A stretch of DNA of 64,000 nt from Thermogemmatispora tikiterensis (GCF_003268475.1 NZ_MCIF01000002.1:1240629-1304628), one strand, 5' to 3'. Counted from the stretch's first letter, positions 1 to 9,620 are shown. The notes: generated by a model not told the origin, from the sequence alone. Numbers and translations are program-made.

Positions 1-2661
1 GGCGAGCGCCTGGTCTATCATGCCGGAGCCGATCTTTATCTGTTCGATCCCGCGAGCAACCAGACACGCCGCCTGGAGGTGCTGCTCCCAAGCCAGCGTA
101 CACAGCGCAATCGCAAGTTTGTGTCCGCGGCTCACTATCTCGATACCTATGCCCTCCATCCCCAGGGGCATATGGTAGCGGTGACAACCCGTGGCAAGGC
201 GTTCTCTTTCGGCAACTGGGAAGGACCGGTCATTCAGTATGGCGAGCCTGATGGTGTGCGCTATCGCTTCTTGCAATGGCTCAATGATGGGCGGCGCCTG
301 GTAGCAGTTTGCGATGCCATCGGACGCGAAGCCCTGGTAGTCTTTGATCCCGAGGACGCTGCTGAGCCTCGCCTCTATGCCGAGATCGAGTTTGGGCGGG
401 CGCTGACCGTCGACGTCTCGCCAGTCGCCGACGAGGTGGCAATCTCGAACCACCGCAATGAGCTGCTAGTGGTCGATCTGGTCGAGGGTCGTGCTCGTCT
501 GCTTGATCGCAGCCCGTTCGGTCAGATCGAGCATGTGGCCTGGTCGCCCGACGGGCGCTGGTTGGCCTACAGCTTTCCTTCCAGCGCCCAGCAAACGGCC
601 ATCAAACTCTGCAATTTGGAGAGTGGCGAGCTGGCCCTGGCTACGCGTCCAGTGCTACACGACGTGGCGCCCTCCTTTGATCCCGAGGGGAAGTTTCTCT
701 ACTTCCTGGGGTACCGCATCTTCAATCCAGTCTACGATGCTCTGCAGTTCGATTTGAATTTTCCACGCGGGGTGAAGCCCTACGCTATTATGCTGCGCCG
801 AGACCAGCGCTCGCCATTTGTGCCGGAGCCACGGGCGCCACAGCCGAATGGGCGAGAGAAAGAGGAGAAGCGAGCTGGCCCCGCGGGGACCGGAGCCGAG
901 GGCACTCCCAGAGGCGACCCCAAGGAGGAAGGCGAGGAGGAGAACGGCGAAGAGGGCCAGCGCCGTCCTGTTCCCATGACTATCGATCTGGAGGGCATCA
1001 CAGAGCGAGTGCTACCCTTCCCCGTGCCAGAGGGCCGCTATCGCAAGATCCGCGGTATGAAGGGGAAAGTCCTCTTCCTGAGCTTTCCGGTCGAGGGAGC
1101 GCTGCACAGCCAGACCGATGGCCAGACACCGCCGGTCCGTGGCCATATCGAGTGCTATGATTTGGAGAACCATAAGTATGAGTGGCTGATCGATGGCGTC
1201 GATGATTTTGAGCTGGCTCGCGATGGTCGCATGCTGATCTATCGCTCCGGTCAGCGCCTGCGCGTGGTTAAGGCCGGTGAGAAGGCTCCCAAAGGAGAGA
1301 ACGGTGAGCGGGCCAACCGTGAAACGGGTTGGCTGGATCTGGGTCGCGTGAAGGTGTCGGTGCAGCCAGCTGCCGAGTGGCGCCAGATGTTCGATGAGGC
1401 CTGGCGCCTGCAACGCGAACAGTTCTGGGATGAGGATATGTCAGGCATCGATTGGGAAGCCATTCATGCCCAGTATGCCCCCTTGCTGGAACGCGTCGCT
1501 TCGCGTTCAGAACTGTCTGATTTGCTCTGGGAACTGCAGGGCGAGCTGGGCACGTCTCACGCTTATGAGATGGGCGGTGAGTATCGCCACGGACCGCAGT
1601 ATCGACAAGGCTTCCTTGGCGTCGACTGGCTCTACGACGCTGAGCACGAGCGCTACCGCATCGCCCGCATTGTGCGTGGCGATCCCTCCGACAGCCGCGC
1701 TACTTCTCCGTTGACCTCGCCCGGGCTGAACGTGGCCGAGGGCGATGCGGTACTGGCGATCAATGGTCAGCGCGTCGGGCCACAGCGCAGTCCCGAGGAG
1801 CTGCTCGTGAATCAGGCTCATAATGAGGTGCAGCTGACGATCGAGAGCGCAGCCACCGGCGAGGTGCGCACGATCACCGTGAAGGCTCTGGCCAGTGAGC
1901 GCCACGCTCGCTATCGCGATTGGGTCGAAAGCAACCGACGCCTGGTGCATCAGCTCTCGGAGGGACGCGTAGGCTATATCCATATCCCCGATATGGGAGC
2001 TGAGGGTTATGCGGAGTTCCATCGTAGCTACCTGAATGAGTATGATCGCCCGGCCCTGTTGATCGATGTGCGCTGGAATGGTGGCGGCCACGTCTCGCCT
2101 CTGCTGCTGGAGAAGCTGGCGCGTCGCCGCCTCGGCTACGATTTTCCACGCTGGGGACAGCCCGTCCCCTATCCCCCGGAGTCACCGCGCGGCCCAATGG
2201 TCGCTTTGACCAATGAGCAGGCTGGCTCGGACGGCGATATCTTTAGTCATTGCTTTAAGCTGATGGGCCTGGGGCCGCTGATCGGGAAACGCACCTGGGG
2301 CGGCGTGATTGGCATCAGCCCCCGCCATCGCCTGGTCGATGGAACACGGACAACGCAGCCGGAGTTTGCTTTCTGGTTCAAAGATGTCGGTTGGAATGTC
2401 GAGAATTACGGCACCGATCCCGATATCGAGGTGGATATCGCTCCCCAGGACTACGCTAGCCAGCGCGATCCACAGCTGGAGCGGGCCGTCGCTGAGGCAC
2501 TGCGCCTGCTGGAGAGTTATCCGGTCCTGGAGCCCAAACCCGGTGAGCGCCCACGTCGCTCCCGTCCACGCTTGCTGGTTTCTTCACCACCCACTGAACC
2601 CGGCTCCAGCAGCCAGGCTCTACCCGACAGCAATGTCGATACACCCGCAGCGGCTGAGTGA
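1..2661 (+). CDS. Tricorn protease, C-terminal part (5' end outside window)
   Basis: The reading frame is open from base 1, so the start lies upstream; about 886 residues are visible. Tricorn is a large cytosolic serine protease that degrades peptides released by the proteasome or other ATP-dependent proteases. The first part has beta-propeller-like repeats (for example DLYLFDPASNQTRRL and WSPDGRWLAYSF). An acidic, Glu/Gly-rich insert follows around residues 275-320. After it come a helical region, a PDZ-like stretch starting at QGFLGVDWLYD, and the C-terminal peptidase domain. The motif AGSDGDIFSH carries the expected catalytic Ser, and WNGGGHVSPLLLEKL precedes it as in the family. The tail after the peptidase domain is Pro/Ser-rich and unlikely to be catalytic. 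No neighbour in the window is functionally linked. Family assignment is firm; the full length cannot be judged. Confidence 0.93.
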   Translation, partial: GERLVYHAGADLYLFDPASNQTRRLEVLLPSQRTQRNRKFVSAAHYLDTYALHPQGHMVAVTTRGKAFSFGNWEGPVIQYGEPDGVRYRFLQWLNDGRRLVAVCDAIGREALVVFDPEDAAEPRLYAEIEFGRALTVDVSPVADEVAISNHRNELLVVDLVEGRARLLDRSPFGQIEHVAWSPDGRWLAYSFPSSAQQTAIKLCNLESGELALATRPVLHDVAPSFDPEGKFLYFLGYRIFNPVYDALQFDLNFPRGVKPYAIMLRRDQRSPFVPEPRAPQPNGREKEEKRAGPAGTGAEGTPRGDPKEEGEEENGEEGQRRPVPMTIDLEGITERVLPFPVPEGRYRKIRGMKGKVLFLSFPVEGALHSQTDGQTPPVRGHIECYDLENHKYEWLIDGVDDFELARDGRMLIYRSGQRLRVVKAGEKAPKGENGERANRETGWLDLGRVKVSVQPAAEWRQMFDEAWRLQREQFWDEDMSGIDWEAIHAQYAPLLERVASRSELSDLLWELQGELGTSHAYEMGGEYRHGPQYRQGFLGVDWLYDAEHERYRIARIVRGDPSDSRATSPLTSPGLNVAEGDAVLAINGQRVGPQRSPEELLVNQAHNEVQLTIESAATGEVRTITVKALASERHARYRDWVESNRRLVHQLSEGRVGYIHIPDMGAEGYAEFHRSYLNEYDRPALLIDVRWNGGGHVSPLLLEKLARRRLGYDFPRWGQPVPYPPESPRGPMVALTNEQAGSDGDIFSHCFKLMGLGPLIGKRTWGGVIGISPRHRLVDGTRTTQPEFAFWFKDVGWNVENYGTDPDIEVDIAPQDYASQRDPQLERAVAEALRLLESYPVLEPKPGERPRRSRPRLLVSSPPTEPGSSSQALPDSNVDTPAAAE

Positions 2662-2922
2662 CTGACTGCGTGCCAGCGAGCGAGAGCCGGTGATTATGGG
2701 AAGTGAGGCGCAGGGGCCGGTCTACGGCTATGCTACCGCCCCCGCGTCTCATCCAGCCTTCGCGTTAGCCAGACAGCCAACTATCCTGAACAGGGAGAGT
2801 AGAGCAGGTGAGATACAGCCAGACGCTATTTATCCGTAGCAGGCTATAGAGAACAGGCGCAACGTAGAATCAGCACAAACGATCTCACAATTACAATCTT
2901 CAAAATCATATTCTTAACAATA

Positions 2923-3168
2923 TCAAGGATATAATAGATCATTAAAAATAGCATAGAAGCCCCTCCACTCCCAGAAGAAGAAGAGAGCGATCAGGCCATA
3001 GATGAGGAAGAGGCTGCCTGGGTAGCTCCCCGTCCCGCCGGAGACCGCCACAGCCCGGGCCGTCAGGGGGTACAGGCCCGTCAGCGGAACAATAGCGACG
3101 AGATCGATAAGCAGCCAGGTTCTCAGATAACCGCCAGGGCGGCGCTGACCCGACTGATCTACCACCAC
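2923..3168 (-). CDS. Possible small membrane protein
   Basis: An 81-codon frame from a GTG start. The product has two hydrophobic stretches, LLIDLVAIVPLTGLYPL and LFLIYGLIALFFFWEW, separated by a short polar loop. The frame stays open upstream of the GTG without a better start, and no good ribosome-binding site is seen. It could be a genuine two-helix protein, the remnant of a longer gene, or a chance frame. It begins 54 bases after the hutF stop on the same strand, so it could be the last cistron of that unit. I do not recognise the family. The 261 bases between it and the tricorn gene hold no gene that I can see. Confidence 0.35.
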   Translation of the reverse strand: MVVDQSGQRRPGGYLRTWLLIDLVAIVPLTGLYPLTARAVAVSGGTGSYPGSLFLIYGLIALFFFWEWRGFYAIFNDLLYP

Positions 3169-3221
3169 AGGCCATCGTCTATCGCTGCTACTCCCGCTCC
3201 GGGAGAAGAGGGACTTTCATC

Positions 3222-4538
3222 TCAGCGGCAATAGACCTGCCTTCCCGCTACCCAGACAGCACTGACAACCTCCGCCGAGGCACCGAAGAAGAGGCTATCG
3301 AGCAGACTCTCGACTGTCCAGCCCTGGAGCATGGGGTGCTCCAGATCGATGGCCACGAGATCAGCCAGGCGACCGGGTTCAAGGCGCCCACTCTCGAGAC
3401 CCAGGGCTGCTGCTCCATGCTCGCAGCCACAGGCCAGGAGATAGGCCCCGGGCGAGGTCTCTGATTCAGCCACGAGCACGCGCCGCTCGCCATAGCGTAG
3501 ACGTGCCGTGTACTCAGCCCAGCGCAGTTCTTCGAATGGGTCCAGGCGTGTATTGCTATCGGAACCGATGGCCAGCGGGATGCCCTGCGTCAGGAAGTCA
3601 CGGTACGGCGGAATGCCATCGCCCAGGTCGCCTTCGGTCGTCGGGCAAAGGCAAACGCTGGCCTGAGAGCTGGCCAGGAGAGCCAGCTCCTGCTGATCAG
3701 CATGCGTGGCATGAATGACAGTGGTCAGCGGCCCAAGCACCTCGCAGCGTGCCAGCAACTCCAGCGGGCGGCAACCACAGGCCGCCAGACAACTCTCGAT
3801 CTCTGCCAGTTGCTCATCGGCATGGATATGCAACGGCAGTCGCTCCTGCCGGCTGTAGACGGCAATGGCGCGCAGCCAGTCCTCGGGAACCGCTCGCACC
3901 GAGTGCGGCGCCAGTCCGACGGAGGCTCCCTGACTGCGCAGAGCCTCGACCCGCTCCAGATAGGCGGCGACCGAGGAATCGCAGAAGCGGCGCTGCTCCT
4001 TTAAGGCCGGCTGGCCAAAGTCGTTGCGCGCATAGGCGGCAAGCAAGATCACCAGACGAATGCCTGCCTCACGGGCTGCTTGTAGCAGGGCCTCAGCCAT
4101 GAGATTGGGGGGACTGTAGGGCTGACCATCGGGTTGATGGTGCACATAATGAAACTCGCCAACCGTGGTGTAGCCGGCAGCCAGCATCTCGCGATAAGTA
4201 GCCCGGGCCAGCGTGTAAAGACGTTCAGGGTCGAGGCGCTGGGCCTCGGCATACATCGCCTGGCGCCAGCTCCAAAAGGTATCACGCCCGCTTACAGGCC
4301 GCTGAGCCTGACCACGTAGCGCGCGCTGGAAGACATGGCTGTGGACATTCACAAAGCCAGGCAGCAGGGCCTTGCCCGGCAGCGGCTCTAAGACAGCCCC
4401 CTCCGGCAAGGTGAAGGCCACCCCATCGGCAAAACGTGGCTGCAGTCCAGCAATGCGCCCATCCTCACCCAGGGCCACCAGCAGATCGCGCTGCCAGCCG
4501 CGGGATGTATAGACATAATCAGGCCACAGATAGCGCAT
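3222..4538 (-). CDS. hutF: Formimidoylglutamate deiminase
   Basis: A 438-residue amidohydrolase-superfamily enzyme. HutF converts N-formimino-L-glutamate to N-formyl-L-glutamate and ammonia in the five-step histidine degradation route. Metal-binding and active-site motifs are visible: GFVNVHSHVFQRALRG near residue 60-75, a FHYVHH motif near 130, PLHIHADEQLAEIESC near 230, VIHATHADQQE near 270 and AIGSDSNTRLDPFEELRW near 320. The length matches HutF. The start is preceded by a GGAGAAGAG-type ribosome-binding site. The gene lies 62 bases downstream of a LacI-type regulator on the same strand, so the two may share a transcript. No other histidine-utilisation gene is nearby. A related deaminase of the TRZ/ATZ group is the main alternative, but the HIHADEQ and DSNTRLDPFEELRW motifs favour HutF. 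Confidence 0.85.
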   Translation of the reverse strand: MRYLWPDYVYTSRGWQRDLLVALGEDGRIAGLQPRFADGVAFTLPEGAVLEPLPGKALLPGFVNVHSHVFQRALRGQAQRPVSGRDTFWSWRQAMYAEAQRLDPERLYTLARATYREMLAAGYTTVGEFHYVHHQPDGQPYSPPNLMAEALLQAAREAGIRLVILLAAYARNDFGQPALKEQRRFCDSSVAAYLERVEALRSQGASVGLAPHSVRAVPEDWLRAIAVYSRQERLPLHIHADEQLAEIESCLAACGCRPLELLARCEVLGPLTTVIHATHADQQELALLASSQASVCLCPTTEGDLGDGIPPYRDFLTQGIPLAIGSDSNTRLDPFEELRWAEYTARLRYGERRVLVAESETSPGAYLLACGCEHGAAALGLESGRLEPGRLADLVAIDLEHPMLQGWTVESLLDSLFFGASAEVVSAVWVAGRQVYCR

Positions 4539-4600
4539 GGCCGCCTCTCTTCTCCTTCTAAAATATAGTCTTCCCTACCAGCCATTCAGGTCCGTCGCTC

Positions 4601-5605
4601 TCAACCACAACGAACGCGCGGAGCACTAGAGCCGCGAACCAACAGGCGGCCTTTGAGAATAACGCGTCGCGTCGGACGCTCCGGCTCAGCCACCCGCTGT
4701 AGCAGCAGCTCGGTAGCCGTCTTGCCAATCTCATACGTCGGCTGCTCAATCAGGGTAATCGGTGGCTGGACCAGCGAGGCCCAGGTTGTCTCATCAAAGG
4801 TGACGAGCGCTATCTCGTCGGGGATACGTAGCCCGCGCTCGCGGATCGCCTCCAAGGCTCCCGCCGCCAGCAGACTATTGGTCGTGAGCAGTGCCTCCGG
4901 CGGCTCAGGCAGATCTAACAGTCGCAGGGCCGCCGCATAGCCAGCCTCAATCTGCGGCGGCACAAAGCGCACCAGCTCCGCTGTCGGCAGCAGCCCATAG
5001 GCTCGCAATGCCTGCTCGTAGCCGGCACAGCGCTCCCGCCCCGTGGTACTGCGCTCCCCGCAGATGGCAGCAATACGCTGGTAACCATTCTCAAGCAGGT
5101 GGCGGGTCAGGCGATAGGCCGAATCAACGTTGTCCAGTAAGACCATATCAACGTCAGCGTCAGGGATCGAGCGGTCGATGACCACTACCGCAAAACCCGT
5201 CTCCAGCTCGCGTAACCCCGCCGCCGTTGGCCCGGTCGGCGAGAGGATGACGCCCGCTACGTTGGCATCGCGCATCACGTTGAGATAAATGCTCTCCTTC
5301 TTGGGGTCCTCGTCCGTGTTGCAGAGAATCAGGCTGTAGCCTTCCTCGTAAGCAGTATCCTCGACGGCTCGGCTAATAGCCGTGAAAAAAGGATTGCGAA
5401 TGTCTGAGACAATCAGGCCAATAGTCGTGGTCTGCTGAGCACGCAAGCTGCGCGCAATGAGATTGGGACGATACTCTAGCTCCTTGATAGCCTTCAGTAC
5501 ACGCTCGCGCAGCGCCGGACGCACGTGTGGACTGTTGGCCAACACCCGCGAAACAGTGGCTGTCGATACGCCCGCAGCTCTGGCTACCTCTTTGATGCTC
5601 GCCAT
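4601..5605 (-). CDS. LacI-family transcriptional regulator (probable fru repressor)
   Basis: A 334-residue repressor with the N-terminal LacI helix-turn-helix (IKEVARAAGVSTATVSRVLA, residues 4-23) and the hinge segment that inserts into the operator centre. A periplasmic-binding-protein-like effector domain follows (GLIVSDIRNPFFTAISRAVE; ALVTFDETTWASLVQPPIT). It is transcribed away from the fructose PTS operon. The 289-bp intergenic region holds two LacI-type palindromes with a central CG, one across the PTS promoter. I infer that it controls that operon and perhaps itself; the effector is not deducible but is likely a fructose phosphate. hutF follows 62 bases downstream on the same strand. 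Confidence 0.9.
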   Translation of the reverse strand: MASIKEVARAAGVSTATVSRVLANSPHVRPALRERVLKAIKELEYRPNLIARSLRAQQTTTIGLIVSDIRNPFFTAISRAVEDTAYEEGYSLILCNTDEDPKKESIYLNVMRDANVAGVILSPTGPTAAGLRELETGFAVVVIDRSIPDADVDMVLLDNVDSAYRLTRHLLENGYQRIAAICGERSTTGRERCAGYEQALRAYGLLPTAELVRFVPPQIEAGYAAALRLLDLPEPPEALLTTNSLLAAGALEAIRERGLRIPDEIALVTFDETTWASLVQPPITLIEQPTYEIGKTATELLLQRVAEPERPTRRVILKGRLLVRGSSAPRVRCG

Positions 5606-5732
5606 GCACGCTCTCCGAATGCCTCTCGGTGATGGGCTTGCTGGCCGACTGACTCACTCCAGTCAATTCGAATCTTACTATACCACAATTTTGTATCTCG
5701 GCATATCACCATGCGGCCATTTCAGTAATCAT

Positions 5733-5748
5733 TATGAAATCGTTTACA
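5733..5748. promoter_or_regulatory. Weak LacI-type operator half-match
   Basis: ATGAAATCGTTTACAA shares the right half GTTTACAA and the central CG with the stronger site at 5833-5848. Its left half deviates. It is placed upstream of the divergent LacI gene and could serve autoregulation or looping. Confidence 0.45.
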
Positions 5749-5820
5749 AAAATCTCTGCCATTTTCCGGCCAAAAAGGCCAATTTCTGGGCTGCTCGAGC
5801 CGCGGGAGAAGGGGAGATAC

Positions 5821-5849
5821 TTGACAAAATTATTGTAATCGTTTACAAA
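5821..5849 (+). promoter_or_regulatory. Promoter of the fructose PTS operon
   Basis: A perfect TTGACA at 5821-5826 is followed after 17 bases by TACAAA at 5844-5849. The GGAGG ribosome-binding site of the first gene begins 36 bases downstream of the -10. Confidence 0.7.
5833..5848. promoter_or_regulatory. LacI-family operator over the PTS promoter
   Basis: TTGTAATCGTTTACAA is a near-perfect 16-bp palindrome (7 of 8 positions match between arms) with the central CG typical of LacI/CcpA-family operators. It fills the spacer and covers the -10 element, so a bound repressor would block RNA polymerase. The LacI-type gene lies divergently next to it. Confidence 0.75.
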
Positions 5850-5894
5850 TAAGATAGAGTGTGTGCCCTGGCTCCTCTCCCCCTGGAGGCAACG

Positions 5895-8357
5895 ATGATT
5901 CGCATAACTGAGCAGCAAGTTCGGCTGCAGGCGCAGGCCGAGGACAAACAAGGAGCCATTCGCCAGGCGGGCGACCTCCTGGTGCGCAGTGGCTGCATCG
6001 AGACAGGCTACATTGACAGTATGTTGCAGCGTGAGCAGGTCGCCAACACCTATCTTGGCAACGGCATCGCCATCCCCCACGGTTTGCCCCGCGATCAGGA
6101 GCTGATTCACCGTACTGGGATTGCTGTGCTGCAGCTGCCTGCTGGCGTAATCTGGAACCCCGGCGAAATTGTCCACCTGGTAGTGGCCATTGCCGCTCGC
6201 TCCGATGAGCACATCGATGCGCTGCGGCGGCTGACGCGTGTGCTTGGCGACATGGCTGCCGTCGAGCGCCTGATTCACACGACTGATCCCCGAGATATTA
6301 TCGAGGCTCTCACCGGCGAACGGCCCGCCACTCCCAGCGCCGTGGCCGACTATACCGCTTTCTTCGAGGCGGTGATTCAGAACCGCACCGGACTGCACGC
6401 CCGTCCGGCGACACGCTTTGTGGAATTGGCCCGCGGCTTCCAGGCAGCCATTCGGGTGCGCTACGGCGAGCGTGTCGCTGATGGCAAGAGTCTGATCGCG
6501 CTGCTCCAGCTGGGGGTCGAGCGCGGCGCCACTATCCGGGTCTCAGCAGAAGGCCCCGATGCGGCCCAGGCTCTGGCCACTCTGCAGGAGGCCATCGCCG
6601 CCGGCCTGGGCGACGAGCTGGAGCCGCTGCCGGCCCGCGATGAGAAGATTCCAGGCGCTGTACCTCGCTGGGCTCCACGCTCAGCGGCCGCCATCTACAG
6701 CGGCCTTGGAGCCTCTGGCGGTCTGGCAATTGCCCCCCTGCAGCGCTATCGTCGCGAGCGTCTAGAGGTCGCCGATCAGCCGGGCAACCCCGCCAGCGAG
6801 GGGCTGGCCCTCCAGCACGCCCTCGACGCAGCACAGGCCGAACTGGATCAGCTCTACGAGGAGGTGCGGGCGCGCCTCGGTTCGAGCCGGGCCGCGATCT
6901 TCCGCGCCCATCGCGAGTTTCTGCAGGACGCCGAGCTGATTCAAGAGGCGGTCCGCCTCATCTACGCCGGGCACGGCGCAGCCTGGGCCTGGCAACAGGC
7001 CATCAGCAGGCGCGTGAATCAGCTGCAGCAGCTTGATGATCCAGTGCTGGCGGGACGCGCCGTCGATCTGAGCGACGTCGGCGAGCGAGTGCTACGCCAC
7101 CTGCTCGGTGTGAGCGCCCCAGGAGCCTTCCCCATCAGCGGACCGGTGATTCTGGTGGCGGATGATCTGACGCCCTCGGATACGGCAGCTCTGGACCCGG
7201 ACATCGTGCAGGGCCTGTGCACGGCGCGCGGCGGCCCAACATCGCATACAGCCATTATCGCTCGTTCTCAGGGCATCCCGGCGGTGGTGGCCGCTGGTGA
7301 GGGGGTGCTGGCACTCGCCGATGGAACGCCAGCTATTCTCGATGGCTTCAACGGACGGCTTTATGTGAAGCCCAGCGAGGCCGATCTGGCTGAGGCGCGG
7401 ACGCTGCAGGTGCAGCTGCAACAGCAGGAGGAGGCGGCTCAGGGTCAGCGCTTTGCTCCGGCAGTCACCCGCGACGGTCACCATGTGGAGATCGCGGCCA
7501 ATATCAACCGCGCTGAGGAGGTTCCCCAGGCCCTGGCCGCAGGAGCCGAGGGCGTCGGGTTGATGCGCACGGAATTTCTCTTCCTGGGACGGGCTGCTCC
7601 CCCTTCTGAGGATGAGCAGTATGCCGCCTACTGCGCGATGGCGCGGGCCTTGAATGGGCGCCCGCTGATTATTCGCACGCTGGATATCGGGGGCGATAAG
7701 CAGGTGCCCTACCTGGAGTTGTCTGCTGAAGATTCCTCTTTCCTGGGCTTACGCGGCATTCGCCTCTGTCTGGTCTACCCCGACCTCTTCGTGACACAGC
7801 TGCGCGCGCTCTACCGCGCTGCTGCCTGTGGGCCGATCAGTATTATGTTCCCGATGATTGCAACGTTGGAGGACTTCGCTCAGGCCCGCGAGTATGCCGA
7901 GCGTGTGCGGCGCGAGCTGAATGCACCGCGCTTGCCGCTGGGCATGATGGTCGAGGTACCTTCGGCGGTGCTGCTAGCCGAGGAGTTCGCCGCGGAGGTC
8001 GATTTCTTCTCGATTGGAACCAATGATTTGACGCAGTACACGCTGGCAATGGATCGTTTGCATCCGCAGCTCGCTCGCCAGGCCGATGCGCTCCATCCCG
8101 CCGTTCTGCGGATGATTGCGCGCACGGTGGAGGCGGCACGCGCTGCCGGCAAGTGGGTTGGCGTCTGTGGCGGTATGGCCAGCGAGCCGCTGGGGGCCGC
8201 CCTCCTGGTCGGTCTGGGCGTCTCAGAACTGAGCATGACCATCCCCTCCCTGGCGACGATCAAAGCGCAGATCCGCAGTCGTTCGCTGGCCGAATTGCAA
8301 CAGCTGGCCCAGCGGGCTTTACGCTGCCGCACGGCAGAGGAGGTACGCGCTCTATGA
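5895..8357 (+). CDS. fruB: Multiphosphoryl transfer protein: PTS EIIA(Fru)-HPr-enzyme I fusion
   Basis: An 820-residue fusion that carries the phosphoryl chain from PEP to the fructose permease. Residues 1-145 are a fructose-type EIIA domain with the phosphorylated His in GNGIAIPHG (His62). Residues 155-245 are HPr, with NRTGLHARPAT (His168). From about 265 to the end is enzyme I, with GGPTSHTAIIARSQGIPAV (His451), the PEP-binding IGTNDLTQYTLAMDR segment and the catalytic Cys in GVCGGMAS (Cys758). The ATG at 5895 is chosen because GGAGG lies 5 bases upstream (5885-5889) and the EIIA domain starts there; a GTG 36 bases earlier has no such site. The fusion supplies EI and HPr within this operon. 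It overlaps fruK by 4 bases (ATGA), which suggests translational coupling. Confidence 0.93.
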   Translation: MIRITEQQVRLQAQAEDKQGAIRQAGDLLVRSGCIETGYIDSMLQREQVANTYLGNGIAIPHGLPRDQELIHRTGIAVLQLPAGVIWNPGEIVHLVVAIAARSDEHIDALRRLTRVLGDMAAVERLIHTTDPRDIIEALTGERPATPSAVADYTAFFEAVIQNRTGLHARPATRFVELARGFQAAIRVRYGERVADGKSLIALLQLGVERGATIRVSAEGPDAAQALATLQEAIAAGLGDELEPLPARDEKIPGAVPRWAPRSAAAIYSGLGASGGLAIAPLQRYRRERLEVADQPGNPASEGLALQHALDAAQAELDQLYEEVRARLGSSRAAIFRAHREFLQDAELIQEAVRLIYAGHGAAWAWQQAISRRVNQLQQLDDPVLAGRAVDLSDVGERVLRHLLGVSAPGAFPISGPVILVADDLTPSDTAALDPDIVQGLCTARGGPTSHTAIIARSQGIPAVVAAGEGVLALADGTPAILDGFNGRLYVKPSEADLAEARTLQVQLQQQEEAAQGQRFAPAVTRDGHHVEIAANINRAEEVPQALAAGAEGVGLMRTEFLFLGRAAPPSEDEQYAAYCAMARALNGRPLIIRTLDIGGDKQVPYLELSAEDSSFLGLRGIRLCLVYPDLFVTQLRALYRAAACGPISIMFPMIATLEDFAQAREYAERVRRELNAPRLPLGMMVEVPSAVLLAEEFAAEVDFFSIGTNDLTQYTLAMDRLHPQLARQADALHPAVLRMIARTVEAARAAGKWVGVCGGMASEPLGAALLVGLGVSELSMTIPSLATIKAQIRSRSLAELQQLAQRALRCRTAEEVRAL

Positions 8358-9307
8358 AGGTGGCAACGGTGACCCTGAATCCGGCAATTGATCAGACGGT
8401 GCGCGTGGCTTCATTGGAGCCGGGCCACGTCCACCGGGCACGGACCATGCTCTTGCAGGCTGGCGGCAAGGGGATCAACGTGGCAGCCTTTCTGGCGGCG
8501 AGCGGGTGCCCAGTTATCGCCACAGGCTTTCTGGGAAGCGAGAACGCCTCGGTTTTTGAGCGCTTCTTTGCCGAGCGCGGCATCGCTGATGCCTTCGTAC
8601 GTCTTCCAGGCCAGACCCGCATCGATATCAAGATTGTCGATGAGGAGCGACGAGAGACAACCGATATCAATTTACCGGGCCTGGCTCCTTCAGAGGAGGC
8701 TCTGAGCAAGCTGTGGCAAACGGTCGAAGACCTGGCAGCCGACTGCCGCTGGTTTGTCCTGGCGGGAGCCTTACCGCCAGCGGTCCCTAGCTCCCTCTAC
8801 GCGACTCTCATCGCGCGCCTGAAGGCCCTGGGTCGGCTAACAGTACTCGATGCCAGCGGCGAGGCTCTTGCCCAAGGCATCCTGGCCGGGCCTACGCTGG
8901 TGAAGCCAAACCGGGTGGAGCTGGAACAGCTGGTCGGCCAGCCCCTCACCAGCCCGAGTGCGGTGGCACAGGCCGCTCGCTCCTTGTTGCGGCACGATAT
9001 TCGGCGCGTGGTGGTCTCGCTCGGCGAGCAAGGGGCGCTTTTTGTGGAAGGCGAGCAGGTTCTGCAGGCTCTGCCGCCAGCGGTGACGGTAGAGAGCACA
9101 GTCGGGGCCGGCGATGCCATGGTAGCCGCTTTGGTGCTGGCCGAGCAGCGCGGCCTCGATCTGGCAGCCACGGCGCGCCTGGCTACAGCTTATGCCCTGG
9201 CCCGTATTACGCGCCTCGATGGGACGTTGCCGCCATCGACAGTGCTGGAGGACTACAGTGAGCGCGTGCAGCTTTCGCCGCTGGCTTTACTCAGCGCGGA
9301 GGGCTAG
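8354..9307 (+). CDS. fruK: 1-phosphofructokinase
   Basis: A 317-residue PfkB/ribokinase-family kinase that phosphorylates fructose 1-phosphate, the product of the fructose PTS, to fructose 1,6-bisphosphate. It starts with MKVATVTLNPAIDQTV, has the substrate-binding GGKGINVAAFL motif near residue 38, and ends with the ATP-site signature STVGAGDAMVAAL near residue 250, whose Asp is the catalytic base. The ATG overlaps the stop of the preceding PTS gene. Context and length make 1-phosphofructokinase far more likely than tagatose-6-phosphate kinase. Confidence 0.92.
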   Translation: MKVATVTLNPAIDQTVRVASLEPGHVHRARTMLLQAGGKGINVAAFLAASGCPVIATGFLGSENASVFERFFAERGIADAFVRLPGQTRIDIKIVDEERRETTDINLPGLAPSEEALSKLWQTVEDLAADCRWFVLAGALPPAVPSSLYATLIARLKALGRLTVLDASGEALAQGILAGPTLVKPNRVELEQLVGQPLTSPSAVAQAARSLLRHDIRRVVVSLGEQGALFVEGEQVLQALPPAVTVESTVGAGDAMVAALVLAEQRGLDLAATARLATAYALARITRLDGTLPPSTVLEDYSERVQLSPLALLSAEG

Positions 9308-9620
9308 CGCCGTGCTGGGCTTCCATCCACGCTCGGGCTTGGGTCCCCGCTCATTAGATGAGCCGCGTGGCTGGAGGCTTAACCGCGGCAATGATCGTTA
9401 CTGCCTTGCCTCCTGAGCTTGAGATAGCTGCCTGGCTCACCTGACCTGCGCGGCCTCTTCTCCCTCGCCTGGATGGGCTGAGCCGCAGGCGGGCAGTGCC
9501 TTGCTGCCAGATCAGTGGCCAGTCAGCCCTCAAAAGAGCAGTGTTTTAGCCCCTATCTACGTAGGAGCAACGAAGCAGCGTCGTTTCGTCGACACCTAGC
9601 ACACACAAAGGAGTTCGCAC
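9308..9620. other. Intergenic gap inside the fru locus with a hairpin
   Basis: This 313-bp gap has no credible gene. A hairpin at 9373-9413 pairs GGAGGC with GCCTCC and inside it GGCA with TGCC. It may terminate or attenuate transcription after fruK or shield the 3' end of the fruBK message. An 8-bp palindrome CTACGTAG is at 9559-9566. I see no strong promoter for fruA here. Confidence 0.4.

Noticed and set aside
2705..2750. Terminator after the tricorn gene
   Set aside because: The stem (GAGGCGCAGGGGC with GCCCCCGCGTCTC) needs a mismatch and a G-U pair and has no T-tract; too weak to list.
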